Of a stretch of 13,654 nt of DNA, positions 6,393-12,647 are shown in pieces (positions within the stretch are counted from its first letter, which is position 1; every line of letters begins with the position of its first letter). The stretch comes from Candidatus Thiodiazotropha taylori. GTDB lineage: Bacteria > Pseudomonadota > Gammaproteobacteria > Chromatiales > Chromatiaceae. The stretch covers positions 1-13,654 of the forward strand of contig JAHRHW010000074.1 of the NCBI GenBank assembly GCA_019100305.1, in the 5' to 3' direction. The notes beneath the pieces are model-generated. The model saw only the letters and a list, made by a program, of their open reading frames with translations. It ran no database searches and was not told the origin of the DNA. The translations under genes and the position numbers were made by a program.

Positions 6393-7376
6393 ATGAAGAT
6401 CCATAAAGAGACCCCTGAGTTCGCCCTGATTAACCAATATTTCAAACAGCTCACCACCCCGCGCCAGGATGTGGTTCTGGGGGTAGGCGATGATGCCGCG
6501 TTGCTGCAGGTGTCGGAACAGAGCTTGTTGGTCGTGAGTGTCGATACGATGGTCTCGGGGGTTCACTTCTTCGAGGATGTGTCCGCCGAGGCGTTGGGGC
6601 ATAAGGCATTGGCGGTCAATCTGAGTGACATGGCCGCGATGGGCGCCGAACCCAGCTGGGCCACCCTGGCACTGACTCTGCCGCAAGTGGATGAACAGTG
6701 GGTCGCAGGGTTTTGTAGAGGATTCGCCGAGCTGGCGAATCGTTTCAACGTCTCCCTGGTGGGGGGCGATACCACCAGAGGACCGCTCAGTCTCACTGTA
6801 CAGATCCATGGGATGGTTGCAAAAGATCAGGCCATGCGTCGTGACGGCGCACAGGTTGGGGACGATATCTATGTCACCGGAACCCTGGGTGATGCGGCGA
6901 TGGGGTTGCGCTTGCTTGAATCAACACAGGCTTTAACAGCGGCTCAGCAGAAACTGGTCGCCCGATTGGAACGGCCTGAACCGAGAGTGCAGGTTGGCGT
7001 TGCACTGCGCCATCTGGCCCATAGCGCAATCGATCTCTCCGACGGTCTGCTCGCTGACCTGGGACATATCCTGACACAGAGTGGCGTTGGTGCCAGTCTG
7101 CAACTTGAGCAGTTGCCTCTTTCAGCTGAACTGCGTGCGGTCATGGGGGATGATCTGGATTGGTCCCGGTTGGTTTCTGCAGGTGATGACTACGAGCTCT
7201 GCCTGACCCTGCCTGCTGCTTGTCGTGAGGCGGTGTCGGCCGTTGCCAGACAGTTGTCACTGCCGATCAGTCGCATCGGCTGTGTCGAAGCAGAACCGGG
7301 ATTGCGTTGTTTCGATAAGCAAGGCGAAGCATGGCAACCACCACAGCTTGGGTTCGATCATTTTAGGATTAGCTAG
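6393..7376 (+). CDS. thiL: Thiamine-monophosphate kinase
   Basis: The 327-residue cytoplasmic enzyme phosphorylates thiamine monophosphate to thiamine diphosphate, the active cofactor. It belongs to the PurM/AIR synthase-like superfamily. Motifs in order are GVGDDAAL (30-37), VSVDTMVSGVHF (48-59), NLSDMAAMGA (76-85), VGGDTTRGP (123-131), IDLSDGL (213-219) and GDDYEL (264-269), with GFDHF near the C-terminus. The Asp-rich motifs bind Mg-ATP. No strong ribosome binding site precedes the ATG; a short palindrome CTGATTATCAG (6382-6392) abuts it. In many relatives thiL follows nusB and precedes pgpA. Here the modABC-psiE block is upstream and no pgpA follows. Confidence 0.96.
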   Translation: MKIHKETPEFALINQYFKQLTTPRQDVVLGVGDDAALLQVSEQSLLVVSVDTMVSGVHFFEDVSAEALGHKALAVNLSDMAAMGAEPSWATLALTLPQVDEQWVAGFCRGFAELANRFNVSLVGGDTTRGPLSLTVQIHGMVAKDQAMRRDGAQVGDDIYVTGTLGDAAMGLRLLESTQALTAAQQKLVARLERPEPRVQVGVALRHLAHSAIDLSDGLLADLGHILTQSGVGASLQLEQLPLSAELRAVMGDDLDWSRLVSAGDDYELCLTLPAACREAVSAVARQLSLPISRIGCVEAEPGLRCFDKQGEAWQPPQLGFDHFRIS

Positions 7377-7441
7377 CACCTATCCATCGGTGCATCTTCT
7401 TGCCAACAGAATCAATCAAGTTGCGCTGTCATCGCACAACT
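7376..7441 (+). terminator. Weak hairpins after thiL
   Basis: GCACC/GGTGC (7376-7380 with 7389-7393) starts at the stop codon and is followed by ATCTTCTT. AGTTG-CGC/GC-A-CAACT (7419-7441) forms a second stem with one mismatch. Neither has a proper T run, so termination here is only possible. Confidence 0.25.
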
Positions 7442-7465
7442 GATTCATGCCGCAAAGGAGTTCAG

Positions 7466-7504
7466 TTGACAGTAGATCCTGACACAAGTGCCTATTATAT
7501 AGGC
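7466..7504. promoter_or_regulatory. Perfect -35 hexamer and palindrome GCCTATTATATAGGC downstream of the hydrolase operon
   Basis: TTGACA at 7466-7471 is followed by the perfect 6-base inverted repeat 7490-7504. A TATTAT inside the palindrome could act as -10, but the 21-base spacing is too long for a standard promoter. The palindrome resembles an operator. Only a 24-codon frame (ATG at 7506) follows on the plus strand. Confidence 0.3.
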
Positions 7505-7556
7505 GATGTTTCTGATTGAACGGTTAGTCCGGTTTATCGAACTTGGGTCATACCTA

Positions 7557-8891
7557 CTATCCCGACGTAGTCTCAAATGATTTGCGAATAAAGGCCAGGG
7601 TCCTGGCCTGTTCAAAGTAGTTTGTATGTATCACTTTACTCTGGGTGCCATAGTCGAGAATTTGTGAGTCCGGGATGATCAATTGGTCGGTTAAATCGGT
7701 CATGGAGAGGGTGTCGACAACCAGATCATTTTTACCTTCGAACAGGATGTCTGTACCGATATCGGCAAGCTTCATCTTCAGCTTTCCTTTACGAAATACT
7801 TTCCAGAATTTCCAGCCGACTTTCTCACTCTCAAAATCAGATACGATAAAAAAATAGTCTCGATCCGCGCGGGGGTTGGCGTAACTTCGCAAGCTCAGCA
7901 GTTCGTAGTTGTTGCCGACTCGGGATTGACCGGCGAGTCCGGGAACGATGGCCACCACCGCGTCGGCCAAGGGTGTCTTGCCAGCGACACGCAGCACCGA
8001 GGTGATGATCTGAAACATACCGGTGGCAAACATCAGCAAGGGTACCGCAGCGCTGACCTTGGTGATGACATTTCCGATGTTATAGGCCATATCCATAGCT
8101 CCCCGGATGTTGGCCGGGGAGGCCAGTCCGGTACCGGCCAATGGGGATCCGGCAAATATCACGCGCCTTTTGCCACGTCCCCGATCCAAAGCCTCGACCC
8201 ACCAACGGGTTACCACGCCACCGCGGCTGTGGCTGATCACATCCACATCGGCGTTAGTATTGCCCATGGCAAGCGCAAGTGTGTGGGCATTTACAAACGG
8301 ACTCTTCGATAGAGTGGCATGGTCGAAGGTGAGTATCTGGTCGTATTGCCGGCTTGCCCAGCGCAGGAATTCATCACCGGCCTTGAAGCCTCTTCTGTCT
8401 ATCTGGTCAAAGTAGGCATCCGATTTGCTGAAGGTGCCGTGTACGAACAGCAGAATTTTTTTCCCTTTGCCCAAGGGTTTGATATCGGTTCCATCACCGA
8501 CGATTTTGCCGTTCTTCCATTCGCGCAAACCCCGTTCGGGGGTTAATTTATCATCGAGCAGGGACACCGCCTGGGTGACCTGATTATAGGGTAACAGTGA
8601 CATCGGACGTTCCAGCTTGACCTGTTCCCTGCCCGTTACTTTGCGTGGGCGTCCCCTTCGCTTGGGTGAAACCGGGGTCAGTGGCCGCTCTTCAAGGCTC
8701 AGGGCTTCGCCACCGATATCCAGCACCCGCATCTTGGTCATTTGCAAGGCCGCTTTTTTCGCGCCGGCGCGGCGAGGGCCCGGTCGGCCGAGTGAGTCGG
8801 CTGATTTCAGGGTGTCGGGATCCGGCGTGAGATTCAACTCCTCAAGCGCTCGATCCAGATGTTTACTGTTTACACGTATTTCGTCTGTCAT
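7557..8891 (-). CDS. Alpha/beta-hydrolase (lipase/esterase-like) with basic AT-hook-bearing N-terminus
   Basis: The protein has 444 residues. The hydrolase domain begins near residue 143: KKILLFVHGTF (oxyanion HG at 151-152), VDVISHSRGGVVTRW with nucleophile Ser222, GKNDLVV with likely Asp389, and KVIHTNYF with likely His422. The set is therefore complete and the enzyme probably active on lipid or ester substrates; the class resembles PGAP1/lipase-type hydrolases. A strongly hydrophobic stretch at about 281-300 could be a lid or membrane-contact helix. Residues 1-142 precede the domain and are polar, basic in the middle and poor in predicted structure, with the AT-hook core RGRP (79-82) inside PKRRGRPRK. 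There is no signal peptide, so the protein is cytoplasmic. The ATG overlaps the upstream gene's stop (ATGA), so the two are made together. The substrate is unknown. Confidence 0.85.
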   Translation of the reverse strand: MTDEIRVNSKHLDRALEELNLTPDPDTLKSADSLGRPGPRRAGAKKAALQMTKMRVLDIGGEALSLEERPLTPVSPKRRGRPRKVTGREQVKLERPMSLLPYNQVTQAVSLLDDKLTPERGLREWKNGKIVGDGTDIKPLGKGKKILLFVHGTFSKSDAYFDQIDRRGFKAGDEFLRWASRQYDQILTFDHATLSKSPFVNAHTLALAMGNTNADVDVISHSRGGVVTRWWVEALDRGRGKRRVIFAGSPLAGTGLASPANIRGAMDMAYNIGNVITKVSAAVPLLMFATGMFQIITSVLRVAGKTPLADAVVAIVPGLAGQSRVGNNYELLSLRSYANPRADRDYFFIVSDFESEKVGWKFWKVFRKGKLKMKLADIGTDILFEGKNDLVVDTLSMTDLTDQLIIPDSQILDYGTQSKVIHTNYFEQARTLAFIRKSFETTSG

Positions 8892-11146
8892 GACAATTGA
8901 TTATTGATGGGTAGTGGGGTGGCGCCCTGGGGATCGCTTCTGGCGCGGCGCACATCGATCAGAAACTGGAATCGGTCAGGATCGCTGAGTGACTCGATGC
9001 CTGCATCGCAAGCGGCGAAGAAACCGCTGTTGGAGGTCAATAGAGTACTCTCGACAGGTACCAGATGCCCGGCGGATACATAGGCGTAAATACGCTCCAG
9101 ATGGGCCTTGGAGTACATCCAGGACGGTGCACCCATGTCCTCAGTCAGTTCTTCAGCGTCCGTCTCACCGTCGGGGTAGTCGCCTTGAACAAAATAATCC
9201 GCCTGTTGCGGGCTGCGCCAGTAACCTGGAAAAGCGTGACCTTCGATCAGAAACAGTACCGGATGGATCTCAATGTATTCCAGGCAGGCTGCCAGCAGCA
9301 ATGTCAGGTCTATGCAGGTGCCATGAGAGCGGCGTAACACCTCCGATGGACTGCGCACCCTTTGCGCTTTGGCGTAGTAGGAGGGGGGTGGATTGATGTA
9401 TTGCAGACGGTGGTCGAGGACAAGTGCTGACCAGATTGTTCTGACCTGGGTATCCACCGGACCGTAGGGATCATCCACATAGAGGCCGTAACTCTGGTAG
9501 CCATCAAAACCGGCATTTGGATCGTCGCTCAATGCGCTTAAATAGCGTCGAGCACCGGCTACCGCGTCGATCACGGCGACATCCCTGGGTAACACGAAGG
9601 ATGGCAGCCAGATGCGATCTTCGTCTGTGTCGCTCCACTCCTCGAGTGGCGCAACATCCACCTGGTAAGTCTTCTCCTCGATGACATTGTCGTGGGCGGT
9701 AATACGTACATAGACGGTGGTTCGCAAAGTCTCCGAGAGTGTTCGCAGGTAGTCCCAGGAGAGTGGTATTCGAATGTACTTGCCGATATCCTCTGGCTTT
9801 CCCACCTCGCCGGTACTGTGGGAGCCCCGGTAGGGGTACTCCTCCGCACCGATACGGGCGACGACTTCCACGTGCACCTTATCCGGGGAGTTTTGCGAGG
9901 TGCGTGTTACGTTGAACTGAGTGAACAGGTGGCCGCGATTGTGCAGGATGGCGTAGTTGAGACGCTGATAAGGTGCAATATCGAGTAACAGATCACCAAC
10001 CCCGTCCCCAGTACCCGTGGATGGTCGTTCAGTCAGTGGCAAACTCTGCTCACGCTGACTGATTTGATATAACAGGGAGGTGTTGGACCAGAGAACGATA
10101 CCGCTGCCCTGCATACGGTACTCATCGGGCAGTTTTCGGGTCTCTTCGAAAGCCGCCTGAAAGGCGGGTAGAACGTAAGTGTCGGGATCGTTGTGCCAGG
10201 CGCGATAGAGACTGGCAAAAAATATCTCGGCCAGATGGTCATCGATCTCATCCTGAAATCCCACTGCAACCCTGGCGCCGAGAGCGACAGCCAAGGCACA
10301 AAGACGGGCAGCGGAGTTATAGACATTGACCGATACAAGGGCCGGTTTGAGTGCGCCGGCATTGACGATTTCAGCCAGTTCTTCAGGCTTCAGGGCTACC
10401 GCCACTCCTTGCGGATCGGAGATGATAAAGCCATCCTCATGCCGGCCCACCCCTTCGCTGATTTGCGGCGGTAGATAGTGTAGCGCCTGGTGCAGATCGA
10501 AACCGGCCAGATGGACGAGACCGGGAGACTGGGCCGCGATGCGATCTTTCAGCGTGGTAATGTTGGGATTGGGAAGCACAAAATCCCAGTCTTTCAGATC
10601 CAGGTTGATGCGCATCAGTTCCACTTCAGAGCGGAAGCTGTAGAGCGCCTCCAAAGGTTTTGGTGCGCATTGGGCCATCAGTATGTTGTCGTCCCCGATG
10701 GTTGCGTAATCACTGTCGGCGTGTTCCAGCGGCAACACCCGGGTGATCAGAAAAGGCAGTGGCGGTTGTTGTGCCTTGCGGGTTTCACGGGTCAAAGTGG
10801 ATAGAAAGTACTCCCAGGGAAAAATTCTCAGTGCCCAATCCTTGGATTCACTTTCAAATGGCGGTAGTGTCACTTCGACGATGCCGCCTTTCGCCAGGCG
10901 GCTGATAATTTCCTTATGTTTTTTTGGATTCTTCAGCTCGATAAAGATCTCAGCCGCTTGTTCGACAGCCTGGCGACGGCGTTCAATGATGGCGTCACTG
11001 GTCAGCCAGCGGCGACGATTGCGCAGGGAGCGACTCCAGCGAATGGCTGCGGCCTGGAATTTGGCCCAATCGCAGGTCAGCGTGACTTCATTGCCATACA
11101 GCGGGCGCAGAGTGACGCTGCGCTGCTGATCAATCTTGGAACTCAT
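8888..11146 (-). CDS. Catalytically degenerate CHAT-like domain fused to a transglutaminase-like cysteine hydrolase domain
   Basis: The protein has 752 residues and no signal peptide or membrane segment. Residues about 100-360 follow the CHAT (caspase HetF-associated with TPRs) peptidase fold: LVHLAGFD (210-217), LVSVNVYNSAA (270-280), then ALGARVAVGFQDEIDDHLAEIFFASLY. The usual catalytic His (HxxGHG) is Phe216 and the usual Cys (NACxSA) is Tyr276, so this domain is probably inactive, a sensor or scaffold. Residues about 392-500 look like a beta-sandwich. Residues about 505-710 are transglutaminase-like: VRSPSEVL, HGTCIDLTLLLAACLE with Cys611, LFLIEGHAF with His637, and VPVEST with possible third residue Glu699. 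AGAGGA lies about 11 bases before the ATG. It is the first gene of the operon, overlapping the hydrolase start by four bases. The function is unknown; a conflict or cell-death role is inference. Confidence 0.75.
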   Translation of the reverse strand: MSSKIDQQRSVTLRPLYGNEVTLTCDWAKFQAAAIRWSRSLRNRRRWLTSDAIIERRRQAVEQAAEIFIELKNPKKHKEIISRLAKGGIVEVTLPPFESESKDWALRIFPWEYFLSTLTRETRKAQQPPLPFLITRVLPLEHADSDYATIGDDNILMAQCAPKPLEALYSFRSEVELMRINLDLKDWDFVLPNPNITTLKDRIAAQSPGLVHLAGFDLHQALHYLPPQISEGVGRHEDGFIISDPQGVAVALKPEELAEIVNAGALKPALVSVNVYNSAARLCALAVALGARVAVGFQDEIDDHLAEIFFASLYRAWHNDPDTYVLPAFQAAFEETRKLPDEYRMQGSGIVLWSNTSLLYQISQREQSLPLTERPSTGTGDGVGDLLLDIAPYQRLNYAILHNRGHLFTQFNVTRTSQNSPDKVHVEVVARIGAEEYPYRGSHSTGEVGKPEDIGKYIRIPLSWDYLRTLSETLRTTVYVRITAHDNVIEEKTYQVDVAPLEEWSDTDEDRIWLPSFVLPRDVAVIDAVAGARRYLSALSDDPNAGFDGYQSYGLYVDDPYGPVDTQVRTIWSALVLDHRLQYINPPPSYYAKAQRVRSPSEVLRRSHGTCIDLTLLLAACLEYIEIHPVLFLIEGHAFPGYWRSPQQADYFVQGDYPDGETDAEELTEDMGAPSWMYSKAHLERIYAYVSAGHLVPVESTLLTSNSGFFAACDAGIESLSDPDRFQFLIDVRRARSDPQGATPLPINNQLS

Positions 11147-11218
11147 AAGCTGTTGATCCTCTTTGTATTTATTATTCCAACAAAGCGGCTTATTTGGTTT
11201 CCGGTAGACCCCTAATCA

Positions 11219-11246
11219 ATATAGGAAGCATAGACCCACTTTCAAA
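11219..11246 (-). promoter_or_regulatory. Putative sigma-70 promoter of the CHAT-like/hydrolase operon
   Basis: On the minus strand TTGAAA (11241-11246) is followed after 16 bases by TATATT (11219-11224). It would start transcription about 65 bases before the ATG at 11146. Confidence 0.5.
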
Positions 11247-11364
11247 TTATGTCCTATGGATAAATAGAGTGTTTCTACCGATTTGCAGAATGGGTAATCA
11301 ATGATTTCACAGTCTGAAAACTCACATGGTCTGGCTGTTTATTGGTTATGACAACTGATTTCGG

Positions 11365-11652
11365 CTACCGACAATGAGATCGCCGGATCTGTTCTTCAGT
11401 TTTTGTAAGTCGCAAAAAAACTTGCTCGTGACTCTGCGGAGAAATCGTGGCCCGTAGCATCCGTGTCTGTTTGGAAAGAGTATCTGAACTGCTGCCACTT
11501 ATTCCAATTCGGTTCGGTTTTTTACTGTATGCCAAAAGGTCAATGAGACGTTCTGTCTTGTTTAGCAATCCCTTGCCTGATATCTGAATGTCCATTGGTT
11601 GAGATGCGACACACCGGCTAACAAATTCACTCAGAATCAGTATTGAATCCAA
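11365..11652 (-). CDS. Doubtful hypothetical protein
   Basis: This 95-residue frame begins at TTG 11652-11650 and ends at TAG. The product is polar and basic with no recognisable motif, signal peptide or membrane segment. GCAGG directly abuts the start, which is too close to be a good ribosome binding site. It could be a small unique gene or a chance frame in an otherwise empty region. I lean to chance. Confidence 0.2.
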   Translation of the reverse strand: MDSILILSEFVSRCVASQPMDIQISGKGLLNKTERLIDLLAYSKKPNRIGISGSSSDTLSKQTRMLRATISPQSHEQVFLRLTKTEEQIRRSHCR

Positions 11653-11729
11653 CCTGCAAAACCCGGCGTATAGGTAACTGAACGCAGCAATTTCTGCGAA
11701 TCCAAACTGAAAAACAGAGGAATAACACC

Positions 11730-12005
11730 ATGAATAAAATCGTACTCACTGCAGCCGCCATGATCCTATCGACCAACCTCTACGCCGGTGCATTTGATGT
11801 AACGGGTCAAAATCCCGATCTCTATGAGGGCACTGCAGAATCGACCCAACTCGCAACCGCAGTACAACCGGGAATTGGCGATTCTTACGCTAACTCAATT
11901 CTCCACGCGGGCGGCTATGCTGATACCCGTCATGTTGCACAAAATGGATTGGATGAGGGTTACGGCAGCATCCTGATCGATGTCGGTGCACCGGTTACTT
12001 GGTAA
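11730..12005 (+). CDS. Small secreted acidic protein of unknown function
   Basis: The product has 91 residues. MNKIVLTAAAMILSTNLYA (1-19) is a clean Sec signal peptide with an AxA-like site (LYA before GA). The mature part of about 72 residues is acidic (nine Asp/Glu against one Arg), has no cysteine or lysine and is rich in Gly, Ala and Ser. GAGGAA 8-9 bases before the ATG is a good ribosome binding site, and a strong palindrome follows the stop, which supports a real, independently transcribed gene. I do not recognise the family, and the product is probably periplasmic or extracellular. Confidence 0.75.
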   Translation: MNKIVLTAAAMILSTNLYAGAFDVTGQNPDLYEGTAESTQLATAVQPGIGDSYANSILHAGGYADTRHVAQNGLDEGYGSILIDVGAPVTW

Positions 12006-12020
12006 GCCATTCGAAGAACT

Positions 12021-12040
12021 AGGGCCTGTTAACAGGCCCT
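12021..12040. terminator. Perfect 20-base palindrome after the small secreted protein gene
   Basis: AGGGCCTGTTAACAGGCCCT begins 15 bases after the stop codon and can form an 8-base GC-rich stem with a TTAA loop. No T run follows (GGCTGGAGTTT), so it may terminate poorly or instead protect the 3' end of the message. Confidence 0.5.
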
Positions 12041-12244
12041 GGCTGGAGTTTGTCTCCATCTCTTCACCATTGCAGTCCATCCTTGGTTTCAAAACGCTAT
12101 CCTGTTTACATACCCATTCCCGGATAGATTTGAGACTACACACCAGATTCCAAAAAGATAGCTAGACAAAAATTACCACCGCTAATAAGTGTGGCGTAGA
12201 TTCCGATAACTTAATACCAGGGAACAAAGAAGCACCCATTAAGC

Positions 12245-12472
12245 AGAATGACGAAATAATAGTCTCGACAGTCACGTATAAACGCCCCTCTCCCTTGATG
12301 GGAGAGGGGTTGGGGAGAGGGTGTACGCGAAGCGTTTGGCCTGGCTTAAAGAGAAAACCTTACTAACCCTTCATTTTGATCAAATTGATTTCTCATCATG
12401 ACTAAGCTGCTTATTCTCCCCCTCTCCCGCAAGGGGAGAGGAGGGGTAATATCCCAGACTATTTGACATTCT
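12245..12472. repeat. MITE/REP-like element with terminal inverted repeats and two internal hairpins
   Basis: The outer arms 12245-12265 (AGAATGACGAAATA...AGTCT) and 12456-12472 (reverse complement AGAATGTCAAATAGTCT) are inverted and differ by small gaps. Inside are two REP-like hairpins in opposite orientation. CCCCTCTCCC-TTGAT-GGGAGAGGGG (12285-12309) has a perfect 10-base stem, followed by TTGGGGAGAGGGTG. The second is around CTCTCCC-GCAA-GGGGAGAG (12422-12440). There is no coding capacity. CCCTCTCCC...GGGAGAGGG motifs of this kind recur in many proteobacterial genomes. Confidence 0.65.
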
Positions 12473-12605
12473 GACGATGGTTTCAGCACTGTCTACTTGA
12501 TGATCTGTGCTTTTTTCAATGCTCAATCAGTGATAAAGCCAATGAACGATTAGATAGTTAACACCGTAATATAGGGAGTTTATGGGATAGCAGCGATTGT
12601 CCAAT

Positions 12606-12611
12606 TATAAT
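12606..12611 (+). promoter_or_regulatory. Putative -10 element for the acyltransferase gene
   Basis: A perfect TATAAT lies about 37 bases before the ATG. No good -35 hexamer is found at 16-18 bases upstream, so the call rests on the -10 alone. Confidence 0.35.
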
Positions 12612-12647
12612 ATCGATATAAAATGAGAAAGGATTGAGAATCGACTC

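Larger units (their letters stand above)
11147..11729. other. 583-base intergenic region
   Basis: This stretch divides the minus-strand CHAT-like operon from the plus-strand small secreted protein gene. It is more A/T rich than the flanking genes. It holds the operon promoter near 11219-11246 and the ribosome binding site of the small gene (GAGGAA at its right end). A 95-codon minus-strand frame (11365-11652) starts at TTG, matches nothing I recognise and lacks a convincing start region. I see no RNA gene here. Confidence 0.5.
12006..12647. other. 642-base intergenic region
   Basis: There is no credible gene between the small secreted protein and the acyltransferase. From left to right it contains the palindrome at 12021-12040, a stretch of about 200 bases in which I see nothing, the nested inverted element at 12245-12472, and the acyltransferase promoter region. 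Confidence 0.6.

Noticed and set aside
7377..7556. pgpA or a remnant of it after thiL
   Set aside because: No frame in this gap gives PgpA-like sequence; the space is only 180 bases and contains hairpins and a palindrome.
7506..7580. Short plus-strand frame of 24 codons after the palindrome
   Set aside because: No ribosome binding site, overlaps the hydrolase gene end and resembles nothing known.
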